Of a DNA stretch of 64,000 nt, positions 34,550 to 45,373 are shown piece by piece; within the stretch, counting starts at the first letter, position 1; each line of letters starts with the position of its first letter. The notes beneath the pieces are model-generated. The model had not been told where the DNA came from. It saw only the letters and a list, made by a program, of their open reading frames with translations, and did no database searches. Made by a program: the position numbers and the translations under genes. The DNA is from Heliocidaris tuberculata (lineage: Eukaryota > Echinodermata > Echinoidea > Camarodonta > Echinometridae): contig CM046832.1 in assembly GCA_025618425.1 (NCBI GenBank), positions 72,366,890 through 72,430,889 of the forward strand. Direction: 5' to 3'.

Positions 34550-35215
34550 ATTGGTTAAAACTATACATCTATTACGGGGGTAGATGTATAGTTGTATAGT
34601 TTCCTGTGATCTGATTGGCTAAAACTATATATCTATTCCAGACTGCGGGAGTAGATGTATAGTTGTATAGTTTCCTGTGATCTGATTGGTTAAAACTATA
34701 CATCTACTCCCGCAGTCTGGAATAGATGTATAGTTGGTTAGTTTCCTGTGATCTGATTGGTTAAAACTATACATCTACTCCAGACTGCGGGAGTAGATCT
34801 ATAGTAGTATAGTTTCCTGTGATCTGATTGGTTAAAACTATACATCTATTCCAGACTGCGGGAGTAGATCTATAGTTGCATAATTTCCTGTGATCTGATT
34901 GGTTAAAACTTTACATCAATTCCGGACTGTGGGAGTAGATAGTTTCCTGTGATCTGATTGGTGAAAACTATACATCTTTTCCGGACTGCGGGAGTAGATG
35001 TATAGTTGTATATTTTCCTGTGTTCTGATTGGTTAAAACTATACATCTACTCTCCAGCAATACGGATGTATAGTTGTTCGTATTTATGGCACTTTGGCCC
35101 GCTTACTGTACAACTATGCAACTATGCATGCGTAGCAGCTAACAATTGCACAGTTGTGTAGTTGTATAGTTTCCTGTGGTCTGATTGGTCAAAACTATAC
35201 ATCTACTCGACAGTT
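34550..35215. repeat. 71-bp tandem repeat, right arm of the foldback element
   Basis: About eight head-to-tail copies of 'gtttcctgtgatctgattgg' followed by 'ttaaaactatacatct'. The left arm holds the complementary copies (31490-31700 and 33277-33440). Confidence 0.9.
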
Positions 35216-35263
35216 CTATAGTTGTTTAGTTTGGCACGTTTATGTCGTTTTCCGCCCGTGATA

Positions 35264-35396
35264 GATGCGCGCAAATGTTGGTTTTGTCCATTCATCAATG
35301 AAACAGATCACTTTGTAAATACAGTCACCGGACAAAAACTTTCCCATCAACCAACATTTTCACTGCAAATCCAATTACGTAGTATACGACACACAT
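35264..35396 (+). mobile_element. Penelope-like element fragment, right part
   Basis: The frame DARKCWFCPFINETDHF, then VTGQKL and later NYVVYD, is the Cys-rich linker leading to a GIY-YIG domain. It is the direct continuation of the fragment ending at 31455. It is cut again at about 35396 by an L2-like LINE end, so the endonuclease itself is missing. Confidence 0.7.
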
Positions 35397-36020
35397 GTTA
35401 TCACGCCTGCACTGGTTATCCATACAAGAAAAAATTATCTATAAAATTCTTATGTTGTGTCACAAAGTTTTTATTCACAAATCCCCAATTTACCTCTTTG
35501 ATATTATTACTCCATATATACCTGCTAGTAGTCTCCGTTCCTCCACTAAGAATCTACTTACCGTTCCTACTACATCTACTCAAACATAATGGCAATCGTG
35601 CATTTTCATCTGTAGCACCTACCTTGTGTCATCGGCTTCCTGACCAGCTTCGGGGGCTTGGGAGCACTGACGGATTCAGGAATGCCTTGAAGACTTATTT
35701 GTTTCGAGGTTTTCCTGAGGCCGTCCTACGTGCAATTTTCCTCGAGCTGGTTGGTGTTTGGTTCCACAGGGTGGGTCATTTTCATTTCCATAATACAGAT
35801 CAGGTAATTTTACCATGAGCTAATGACTGATGCCTTGATTGATTAATTTTGTTTTAATTGCTCTTTACATGTACACATTTTTATGTCCTCATTTGAAATG
35901 TTATTGTAATGTATTATGTATATTGTATGTATTTATAAAAAGAATTGTAAAGCGTATAGAGAACTATCCGAGTTATTATGCGCTTAATAATGTATTCTCT
36001 ATTATTATTATTATTATTAT
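35395..36020 (+). mobile_element. L2-like LINE 3' end
   Basis: SRLHWLSIQEKIIYKILMLCHK, then SLRSSTKNLLTVP, and in a neighbouring frame NRAFSSVAPTLCHRLPDQL and ALKTYLF, form the classic L2 C-terminus (LHWLP..RI.YKIL). The 3' UTR ends 'gtaaagcg' ... 'gcgcttaataatgtattct' with an (ATT)n tail at 36000-36020, the normal L2 terminus. Confidence 0.85.
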
Positions 36021-36128
36021 CAAGATTGATGAGAATATTTTACAGGAGTTCGTGTGATGAATCAATATCACTTTCTGCGACTATTTTTTTCCAAACAAGA
36101 AGAGGGTAATAGTTAAGAAACATCTCGG

Positions 36129-36256
36129 CCCTGTTTCATAAAACTTGTTATCAGTAACAACCGCCACATTTCTATGACAAATTTGCTGTCAGCCAATCAG
36201 TAGCTTACAATAGTTATTGCAACTTGTCATTGATAACAAGTTTTATGAAACAGGGC
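36129..36256. mobile_element. Palindromic MITE of about 128 bp
   Basis: 'ccctgtttcataaaacttg' opens and 'caagttttatgaaacaggg' closes the element. It shares 'tttgctgtcagccaatcag' and 'agtagctta' with the family at 26746 and 29166, so it is a distant relative. Confidence 0.85.
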
Positions 36257-38672
36257 CCTGGTCTAGTTTCATAATTGAGTTTTGATGTGATTTTATAATA
36301 AACAACTTTTTACTACACTATCACAACTATGCGAAGTTGTTTGTGTTTATTGCCATCTGGCGTGAAATATTGGGCCAGCAGCTATTAGTATTTCATATTT
36401 TTACGTGTCCTTGTTCAATATCACTAACCTAGATTGTGTTCACATTTTTCTGCCTGTTACGGTTCTAAGCTTTTGAAGTTTGTAGTAAATTCTATTACAT
36501 AATAAATATGTACTATACACACTTAATGGATTAAAGAAAAGATAGTGTGTTCTTGAATGCGTAATATGTTCAACTTGCGATTATAATTATCTGCGTGCGT
36601 TTTGATGGTGTTTTCTAGGAATAGTTAATATTGAGTATACGTTTAGCGTGTTTGTCCTATATCTATCGGAGCATTGTGATCTTTACAAGGGGAGGAGTGA
36701 GGGCCAAAAATCTTCTAAGTGTTAAGGATATACCTATTTCATTGTTATGAGGAGAAAAATGCAATTTTCGTGTAATACTGCTAACATAATTGATACCTGT
36801 TTATATTTTTTTTTTAAAGAAAAGAAAAAAGAATTACAGTTTTAATGAAACATTCATTTTGAAGTATACTGAGAGTTTATTAATATAAAAAGCAACATTT
36901 TATGAATGGGGATAATAGTTCACTATATTTTTATAGCCAAATTAAAATTGGAGAGAGACTTAAATCATACAGAAAATGAAAGTGAAAGAAAAGGCTGTTT
37001 GCAAACCTGTTTTCTAATGACCATTTATTATCTTCCCATCATTCTAGATCAGTTTGATGGTTGTCAACACTGTACTCATGAACTACCCTTGATCAATTCA
37101 TCCTGTGGCGTAGCTTCGAGTGGGAGGGGGCACGAGTAGGCAAATGCCCCCTTTCGAATGGGAAAAATGTAATAGGATGAGAGAAAGAGAAAAAAAGAGA
37201 TAGATAGAAAGAGAGAGAGAGAGAGAGAGAGAGATTGAGGCGGGGGAAAAGGTGTATTGAAAAAAGGAAAGGATTGGATAAATTTTCACTAAATATACTG
37301 CACCCTTGGATCATTGGATTATATCTGATATTTTTTATATCTTAAAATCGAGTCATTCAGACATTTGGAATTCGCCCATATTAGATTAAAGTACGTTATA
37401 TACGGTAGTAACAAAGTATTATCAAGTATGAATAGGATGTTCAATGGGTACGAATTGATGCGCTTGCATAATACACAATGTCCTCATTTACCTTATCTGG
37501 GTCGAGAGGGGCAAATGCCTTCCTTATCAAAGGACATTGGTGCCCAGAGGTGTATCTAGACCTTGGCTTAGGGGGGGGGGGTGCATCCGAGCCAATGGTG
37601 ATCCAGAATTTTCGTTAAAATCCTTTTCTGGCCCTTATTCGTGTAGGTACTGAGGGGGGAGGGGGTATGGCATTCCTTTAATGCATCTCTACGTAATTTT
37701 AAAATGATGATTTTGATTTAATTATTTTTTTTATTCATTGCAGTCATAGTTATTTGCTTCAGTTATGAACAGAGGCATTTGATCCACAGTACGATATTTT
37801 TTTTCAACGACGGAGATTTTAAGACCGGAGAATCTTCATTTTCCCCAATACTTTTCCACACCTAATAAAATTTGGACAGGAATGATACAACTCACGGTGA
37901 CGGTAAATTAGCGGGGCTGAAAGGTCATGATTATCAGCTTCATCTTGTTATTACATATCTTAGCTTTTTATATAGTAGCAGTTGTGTTCATTGCGTAGAG
38001 TAAAGCCCATGTGTTCCTCCCCCACCCCACATTAATTTAAAGGCCAAGATAAGTTACTTCAGTGGGTCCAAGGGCTACCTTCAACAGCCCAGTTACATGA
38101 CGTCCCCCTCTCTGTTTATCAATTTCTGGATACGCCATTGAGGCCTACTCCGTGAAATAAAAAATCTCTGAGATGATTCTTATGCAAATAGGATTCTTTT
38201 AAGATACTTTTCACCATTCGCATGGATACACATGACAATGATAAATCCTCATAATTTGTGATGGTATGTTTCATACATCATACATTCAGTGACATTACGA
38301 ATATTAAAAGCGAAATACTTTCGATCCCTTCTTTGTGTAGACAAGTGGTTCTGTCATGAATAGAGCACTAACCAATTAATCTTAATTATTTTGTCCTCTG
38401 CGTCTCCATTGTTAAGTCCACTTCTTATCGGTTTCCAAACGCCTCTCTTTCAAAAATATTAATCAGTCAAAGACAGAAAATGAAAGACATAGCAAAATCA
38501 ACTATTTGGATAAACACATTGTCAAGCAGATTATGCTACTCTTCGTTAGAAGCACGTCCAGAATCCAAATCTTGTGATTCTTTTAAAAGACTTTTCAATT
38601 AACCGCTGTTACGATTTAGGTGATGCTTTGTGAACAGAAAATTGTATTCCATTCGAAACTACGACTGCAGAT
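36257..38672. other. 5' flank of Ig receptor gene 1
   Basis: No other gene seen. There is a (GA)n tract at 37208-37234 and a G10 run at 37571-37580. A TTTTAAAAG motif near 38581, about 90 bp before the start codon, could be a weak TATA-like element, but no promoter can be claimed. Confidence 0.45.
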
Positions 38673-39833
38673 ATGGCAATTTGTAATGCCTTTATAGCTC
38701 TTTTCTTGTGCTTCATCACCTTTTGTAAACACTTCTCTGATGGTACGACTACAAACGAGACGAGAGCACTGAACGTAGGAGATGACATGATCCTAGATTG
38801 TATGACGAACTGGGATCCAGATATCAATATGTATTGGCTCCGCAAGACTGGACCAGCCCCATACAAATACATAGCAAGGGCTGGTACATCATATCACAAA
38901 GGTGAAATTTACGAGGAGTTTCGTAATGATTCGCGTATATCCCTTAGCTTTGTAAATGTTTCGTCCAATGACATAAAACTAAATCTTGCACTTCACATTG
39001 CAAACATTACTGAGCAAGATTCGGCAGAGTACATTTGTAATTTAGCTAGTGTTACGACCAATAATTCCACATATTTGTATGTTTACTACATTAGTGTCAT
39101 CACTTGCAACTGTTCAGTTGATATGAATGTGGAATGTGACCTCCTCGGTTTCAGTAGCCCTCAATGGCTACGTGTATCGATCAGCTTTGACGGAGGAACA
39201 GTTGAAGCGATGGTAAAGGAAAACCGTTTGACATTTTCAACTGGTCAAAGTGACTTGACAAAATGCAATTCTATCAGAGTATCCTCAAATAGTGGTGTCT
39301 TGTCGAATATAACATGCACTCCTCCTCTCCAGTCTAGCCCGTCATCCACACAAAGAACAACCACTGTCTTTTTCACCCAGCCTAACCTGACATCCACACG
39401 AAGCAAGGCAACTGTCACAGATCAGTCAGAGTCATCTCCTGTATACACGGACTTAACACCTATGAACTCACAAGCAGTATCGCAACAATCTTTTGTCACT
39501 ACATCTCTATCACTGAATAGGTCGATGCTCACTTCGTCACCTCCTAGTCCATCAGCATCTCAACCAATGATGATAACAAGAACACATATTTCATCGACGA
39601 AAGCTAATCTGCAATCTACATCTTCACAAGAAAATAAATCTACGATATATAAGGAAGGTGATGATTATAGTTACTCAAACATTATAATCATTGTATTTGC
39701 TGTGAGTCTCCTGCTAGTGGTTGTTATTTTGACAATTATCCTTGTGGTGTCAATCTCGAGACATAAGTGGAGATCCAACGGTGGTCGAGCGAATGAGAAC
39801 AACGTTGGAGACTGTTCTGATTGCATCGATGGG
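38673..39833 (+). CDS. Ig-domain receptor 1, exon with ectodomain and membrane segment
   Basis: 387 codons. Residues 1-23 are a signal peptide (FIALFLCFITFC core). A V-type Ig domain follows, with C43, W55 and the DSAEYIC motif ending at C122. A second Cys-rich domain carries C145, C147, C155, C198 and C215. Residues 216-330 form a Ser/Thr/Pro-rich mucin-like stalk with several N-glycosylation sites. Residues about 336-360 are the membrane helix, followed by a basic stop-transfer (RHKWR). The exon should end at 39833, where GGG|GTAGGT gives a phase-0 donor; the frame otherwise runs only 19 codons more to a stop at 39888-39890. Spliced to 40307 it encodes a 572-residue type I receptor, probably on immune-type cells (inference). 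The Ig family is secure; the ligand is unknown. Confidence 0.8.
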
Positions 39834-40306
39834 GTAGGTATTAAATTCAAGTTCATTCATTCTCTTATAGGCCTAATGACCGGTCCTTGAAGTTTATGTC
39901 GAAAATATTTTTGATATGGGCATTGCTCACCGATTTATGCTCATAAGCTTTCTGCACAGTTTTACTTGGATCCAAAACCCTTTCCACATGAACTTCAGGA
40001 GACATATTTCATAGCTATAGTTATAGTTATTAGTGATATGGGACTGGTCCCTTAATACACTTAATGCACATGATACTTACTTTTAAGATTGTTGAATTCG
40101 TTATTATCAGAAATATTCTGGGAAGTATTCTGCGATAAAGTCAAGACGACACATTTAGAAATTGTCTAATATCTATTTTTGTAGAGATGATTTACAGGTT
40201 ATTATATTTATAAGGCAGATTTGTGTTTTAAGATAAAAATGATTCCAGACAAGTAATAAATTCTTTGTATTATTTTACACTCCTTTATCTTCTTGAAAAA
40301 CATTAG
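39834..40306 (+). other. Predicted phase-0 intron of Ig receptor 1
   Basis: GTAGGT donor and a pyrimidine-rich acceptor (tcctttatcttc...acattag) at the end. Both sides are phase 0, and the acceptor lies directly after an in-frame stop (40304-40306), so the tail exon opens exactly at 40307. A later AG at 40357 is an alternative acceptor in the same phase. Failure to splice would give a tail-less receptor with a 19-residue end. Confidence 0.65.
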
Positions 40307-40864
40307 AATTCTTCCGCATTTCCCATCCATCTAAACCATGGATACGAGAGCGCAAAGATAAGCATGGCACGAAATTCTATGTTTGCTGAAGTGGGGGACA
40401 ACGCATTAGCCTATCCGAGCAGTTTCCAGCCTCTCAAGGAAACCTTACCAAGTCCTCAGGATTATGAAGAAATAGGAAACCTACAGGACGAAAAGGATGC
40501 AGAAAATTCCACATTTTCAGGCGTTAGAGGTGAGGATACTGAGGATTACTATAACGTTCTAACTGCAACTCCAACCACACCAACTTGTAACATGGATGAG
40601 AATAACTACCTTATTCCTAACATAAGGCTTTGCAATGATAAAATTGTGACGTCTAGTGCAGTCGAGGGTGGACACTCTGAAACCGCTGTTGATGAAGAAA
40701 AAGAGCGTAATATCGTCATAATTTCTACCCAAGCCCCTGCCACTGACAACCTAGATGAAAATTACTATGTCGTTTCCAACATAAGACTTTGGAAGAGTGA
40801 AACGATGAGCTCTTCTCAGGAATACTACGCAAACTGGAATCCAATGGATGGGAATAAGCGCTAG
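40307..40864 (+). CDS. Ig-domain receptor 1, tyrosine-rich cytoplasmic tail exon
   Basis: 185 codons (residues 388-572). Ten tyrosines stand at Y400, Y423, Y440, Y468/469, Y488, Y540/541 and Y560/561. Y440 lies in DYEEI, the preferred Src-family SH2 site. Y469 is in YNVL. Y561 in YANW has the YxN form bound by Grb2 SH2. The tail holds an internal duplication: MDENNYLIPNIRL and LDENYYVVSNIRL, 53 residues apart. No strict ITIM or ITAM is present. The acidic, Ser/Thr-rich sequence with evenly spaced tyrosines is what is expected of a phosphotyrosine scaffold. Without the upstream exon this would be an orphan ORF starting at 40364. Confidence 0.75.
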   Translation, partial: NSSAFPIHLNHGYESAKISMARNSMFAEVGDNALAYPSSFQPLKETLPSPQDYEEIGNLQDEKDAENSTFSGVRGEDTEDYYNVLTATPTTPTCNMDENNYLIPNIRLCNDKIVTSSAVEGGHSETAVDEEKERNIVIISTQAPATDNLDENYYVVSNIRLWKSETMSSSQEYYANWNPMDGNKR

Positions 40865-42242
40865 AACAAATTCTTTACAAAATACATTTCACGATAGATA
40901 AAATATATTCTTTGAAACGTTTGGAAAGACTCTTGAAGAATTGCCTTTAATCTAATATGAACTTCAAGTTTGCCAATTTGGATTGAGATCATTAACTATC
41001 AATAGGGGGCAGAGTATTTTTTTTTTTTTTTTTTTTTAGGAGGCGATGCCTTCATTTGGGTGGCTTATTTCTTTTCCTCTTCTCAACTGTCTACTCACAA
41101 AGCCAGGATTCTAAGACCGGGATGCACAGTGCCTCAAAAATACTGATAAGAAAAAAAGAATCAAAGAGACTAAGAGGGGGGTGGTAGCGGGTTTCTTTTT
41201 TTCAAGAAGCGAGGGTGCACATGTGTAAAATATCTGATCTGGCAATTTAGTTGGGGGGGGGGGACATCGTCAATCATCCACTTGCCCCCCCCCCCTCCCC
41301 TTGTAATGCCGCCGTTACTATCGGTATATGTTAGTGCAAAAAAAGAAGTAGTTAAGGCGTTCAAAACATATATAAAATGCTTTTCTATTAAAACTAAGTA
41401 GATCCTTCTTATAAAACCTGTATACATGTAGAAGCTACTGTGACGTGGCCAATGTTTAAAGATGGTTGAAGGATATACGGATTAAACCTTGTTAGATGAA
41501 ACAAACTAAAGCGTAGGTATAGAATAAAAAAAGGGGACTGTTTATGAACCGTCAAAAGACTAATCGTAATCACAATGTATATCACTTTGTACATATATGA
41601 ATCAACAAATACTAGTAATTATGAAACTTTTAAGAGAAATTTACGATACTTATACTTATTCCCATGAAGTACCTAATCCTGAAAATAGAAAATTAATGAT
41701 GGATATGCTTTTGAAGTAGTGAGAAAGACCCTTGGAACTCTTGGAACTTTAATAAGGTTTCTATTTTTTGTTTTTAGACTGCATTCTACTTAAGACTAAT
41801 GTGTAATCACAGAAGAAAAAAAATCACATAGAAAGCGAGAGAGATGGAGAGATAAAGATAATAAGATATGAGAAGCAAGTGGTTGTCATTATCAAGCAAA
41901 GTTATTATAGTATTGGGCCTTGGATCGATTCACAATCGTTGCAAACATGAAAAAAAAAATATATAATAGAGTGATAAGTAGAGGAAGATAACATGAACAA
42001 CAGGTGAAAAAAAATTGTGTGGGATCACAGCATCAGTTATAACCACAGTTTAAAATTCTTTATTTGGCTACTCATCTACATGTAGGCCTAACGGTAAAAT
42101 TGTGTGATTACAGTTCTTCCTTAAAATATATGAGGTAAGGGCGTGATTTACCTAATGCAAATGAAATTATTTAGAGGAATAGATATATAATTGTTTATAT
42201 AAATAGATATAACCTTAAACATCTTTCACGATGTTACAGTTA
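40865..42242. other. 3' flank of Ig receptor gene 1
   Basis: No gene seen. There is T18 at 41021-41038, and a repeat with G11 and C11 runs at 41250-41297. AATAAA at 41523 is a possible but distant poly(A) signal. Confidence 0.4.
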
Positions 42243-42590
42243 GCAAGATCATTTTGCAGATAATTTAATATAGAGGCTTTTATAGTTGCGCTTTGATAGT
42301 CTTTAAAAAGGGTGTACCCAATATAAAGTTTAGATAACTCACTTTATAATGAAAAGGAACATGTAAGTGATATGAAGGAAAATGCAATAGTTGCTAGCTT
42401 AATGATTGTTTAACTAAATGGTTTTCACATTCATTTATCCATACGAAGTTGCACCACAGTGATATCAATTGAGCCTTTTTAAATGAATTACGGCAACGAA
42501 TAAACAGCTAATTCAAGGCTAATGATTATTCACCCTCCCCTACATTAATGGCGTGTGTGTCTTCTTTTAGTTGTATTTGTTCTACATGGG
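42243..42590. repeat. Segmental duplicate of 1-300
   Basis: Same order of blocks as 1-300 (see there), with extra small insertions. It lies 1.4 kb downstream of receptor gene 1, so it marks the unit of duplication in the receptor cluster. Confidence 0.75.
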
Positions 42591-43472
42591 ATCACCTACG
42601 CTTTAAAAAATAATAATAAACGATGTGAGAATCTCGAACAATTTTTTCCGATGTAAAGTGTTTCATTCACAGTTTTTATTTCTAAAATTGTCAAGTTCTG
42701 ACCTCTTTTCAACATAATATTCAAACACTCTGATATTCACAAAGTATCACATTAAATTTCATAACGCAGGTGTATACATGTGTACGCATACTCTTATTCA
42801 GATATTTCAAGTGTCATGGAATTTCGTAATACAGGGTAGTTACTATTATATAAATACGTAAGCACTTAGCAGGGTGTCTTAAAAAAACATTTTCCATCTT
42901 CCGCTATAGAAAGCATCAATACGGCGAAATAATTAAAGATCTTAAAAAGGGTTCGAAACCCAGGTTCACACGAGGCTTCATTTCGATTGTGTCATTACCT
43001 GCGCTAATGGAGCCTGAGAATTAGGCATTTAACCCATACTGCCATACGCTAGTTATTAAAAGTATCATTACAAGTGTTTACTTTGCAATCACTTTGTAAA
43101 CGATATCACTCTTCCATGATGTACAAAAGACCGTACCAGTCATTGACTCGGTTCTGACGTCAGCAAATGAAGCCTCAGCAATAACCAATTATCATTTTCA
43201 ATTATCCAAGCTTTTAGAGTTCAAACTTTAGAAGAACAAAACAAAAATATGGTGGTACACCTTCTGGAATCCTCATGACAATCGGTGACATTTTTTCATA
43301 TTTATATTTTATTTTATTTTTTTCATTTCCAATAAAATACAATACAAAATACAATTTTCATAATAATACAAATATAATGCAGAATTTATACAGAAATTAC
43401 ATTGAAGCAATAGATCAACAATGATGAAAACCTTTGAAAAAAGAAAAATAGAATAATTACGTATGAAACTTA

Positions 43473-43475
<3 letters not shown>
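42591..43475. other. Unassigned stretch
   Basis: AT-rich DNA without a gene or clear repeat. The end (43290-43420) is A/T-rich and may be a LINE tail. Confidence 0.4.
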
Positions 43476-43522
<47 letters not shown>

Positions 43523-43733
43523 GTTCCACGTGTTGGATAATAAGAACAAGAAGAAGAAGAAAGAACTTGAAAACAATCAAGTGGTTCGCCATATGTATCC
43601 AACTTAAGGAAAAATAAACAGTTGGATACATATGGCGAACCACTTGATTGTTTTCAAGTTCTTTCTTCCTCTTCTTATTTATATGTATGTGTGTGTGTGT
43701 GGGTGTGCGTGCGTGTGTGCGCGTATGTGGTTG

Positions 43734-43766
<33 letters not shown>

Positions 43767-43772
43767 GTGTGG
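43476..43772. repeat. Microsatellite-flanked hairpin: (TA)n, 55-bp inverted repeat, (TG)n
   Basis: (TA)n at 43476-43516. A near-perfect inverted repeat follows: arm 43541-43602 and arm 43621-43678, with an 18-bp loop; core words 'gtggttcgccatatgtatcc' and complement. Then (TG)n at 43681-43772. No coding. Confidence 0.9.
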
Positions 43773-43858
43773 TCCAATAAACATTTATGTATGCAGTGCG
43801 TGTGGCTTTCAGCAAGATTGGGTCGATTTCTTATCATTTTATGGTTCCAAAACCTTAA

Positions 43859-44347
43859 AGGGGGTACCCAATGCTGAAACAATGTTAGTTCATTTAAAAG
43901 ATCATGATTTTATTAGCAGAAAATCATCTGCCTTAAGTTTTTTAAAAATTCGTGTTGCCAGAAAAATCCCCGAAATATGGTAAGACTTCAGGATATTTTG
44001 GCCCCTCAGCTGTGTCCCAATTTCAGCTAGGTAACCACAATGACGTCAAAGTGGTTACTCAGGTTCGCGTATTGCAGATGTGTTGCGCGCTAGACTGTAC
44101 AAAATGCATTACACCTTGCGCGCATTTTGCTATAATTGCGCGACAAGGTAACCACTTTGACGTCATTGTGGTTACCTAGCTGAAATTGGGACACAGCTGA
44201 GGGGCCAAAATATCCTGAAATCTTACCATATTTCAGGGATTTTCTGGCAACACGAATTTTAAAAAAAATTTAAGGCAGATGATTTTCTTCGAATAAAATC
44301 ATGATCTTTTAAATGAACTAACATTGTTTCAGCATTGGGTACCCCCT
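43859..44347. mobile_element. 489-bp palindromic MITE flanked by TTAA
   Basis: Both ends begin AGGGGGTACCCAATGCTGAA, followed by mirrored arms of about 200 bp (e.g. 'atggtaagacttcaggatat' against its complement) around a loop of about 85 bp. TTAA flanks it at 43855-43858 and 44348-44351. TTAA plus AGGG ends match Kolobok better than piggyBac (CCC ends), like 16203-17641. The arms differ at only a few positions. It encodes no protein. Confidence 0.85.
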
Positions 44348-44481
44348 TTAAGGTATACACAAATCCTGTACATAATTTTTTTTTTTTTTCCAATTGCTTT
44401 CAGATAGTTTCTTCCACGCAGTATTCCCTTGACCAGAACTCAACTTTATCTTTAAACCTTGTACTAACTAAATCTAATCAG

Positions 44482-44531
44482 AGGAGGTGCGTTGGCTCAG
44501 TCGGTAAAGTGTCTGACTGCCAAACCAAAGA
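44482..44531 (+). repeat. tRNA-like A-box fragment
   Basis: 'gcgttggctcagtcggtaaagtg' plus 'ctgactgccaaaccaaagat' mimics the 5' half of a tRNA (D-arm and anticodon arm). No B-box follows, so it is a fragment of a SINE or tRNA pseudogene. Confidence 0.5.
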
Positions 44532-45333
44532 TATGCTTGTACCAATCAATGATACCGGGAGGAGAGAGTTAGCACGCGCGCATGTAATAAAGGAAATTTC
44601 TGGTAATGCGATTTTAAGATTTTGATTGCTCTATACATGTTATACGGTACCATTTTTAAAACATGACAGGGATTTATCTCTTCATTAAAAGTGAAAATGG
44701 ATGGTAACTACCTAATTTTAGTACACATGTTTTTGAAGTTATTAGTATTTTAACGCTAACGAGCGATTAACGCAATAGCGCGCGTCCTCGTTTAGCAGAA
44801 CAGCGCAACGCGCTTACGTTCATCTGAAAGCTTCAAGATTACAATGATAATAAATTCCCCTCTTTCAATTTGGTATTTTTGGCTAAGTGTAGGAAGTCAA
44901 CTACGTCTTTACACCTCTTTTTCGACACACGAGATAAGGCTGGAAAATGACATATTAAGAATTCACAAATATATTACAGATACTAAAGAAAGTTAGTCAT
45001 TTATTGATTAATGGATATTCAAAGAGAGAGAGAGAGAGAGAGCAAGAGGTAGTAAGGATACACTCTAATGATTCAATTTCTGATAATTTACATGTAGTAT
45101 ATTTATTTCCCTTCGAATTATCCTACGGGCCTCTTGGATGTGTGATTTTTGTTAAAAGGGATTCACCCAAAAGATTTTATTTTCAGATCAATGCCTATAC
45201 ATGTTTTTATGAACTTGAGGTAAAAAGAAGCATGATTTCATTATTTCCTTCCTTATTGTTATCATATCAGGACTAAGAGAATATGATTCGGAGACTTCCT
45301 CTAAATAGGAAATATAAAAACCATGTGCGGCGT

Positions 45334-45373
<40 letters not shown>

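Larger units (their letters stand above)
31456..35263. mobile_element. Giant foldback element with repeat-built inverted arms
   Basis: The outer ends are an inverted repeat, ACGGGCGGAAAACGACATAAA at the left (31456) and its complement ending at about 35261. Next inside, both arms carry mirrored unique blocks (e.g. 'gtaagcgggccaaagtgcca' near 31603 and its complement near 35085) and a tandem unit of about 71 bp containing 'actatacatctactcccgca' and 'ttaaccaatcagatcacag'. The core is a purine-rich repeat (33440-34080) mirrored by a pyrimidine-rich one (34090-34545). Near-matching octamers TAAATGCG and TAGATGCG flank it. This architecture resembles Foldback/Galileo elements. It encodes nothing of its own and interrupts a Penelope-like element. 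Confidence 0.8.

Noticed and set aside
33580..34558. Long hydrophobic ORFs (YFFVFPLIYPLL-type) on both strands
   Set aside because: They are translations of the purine/pyrimidine minisatellite in the foldback element, repeated with the unit and present in several frames.
33277..35215. CRISPR-like array of regularly spaced repeats
   Set aside because: The repeats are head-to-tail without unique spacers, are mirrored in an inverted arm, and the DNA is eukaryotic.
38609..38872. Minus-strand ORF over the start of Ig receptor 1
   Set aside because: Antisense shadow of the signal-peptide and Ig coding region.
43470..43983. His/Thr- or Cys/Val-repeat ORFs
   Set aside because: Translations of (TG)n/(TA)n microsatellites.
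43859..44347. piggyBac assignment for the TTAA palindrome
   Set aside because: TTAA fits piggyBac, but its ends usually start CCC; AGGGGG ends and the neighbouring Kolobok-type element make Kolobok the better guess, although not proven.
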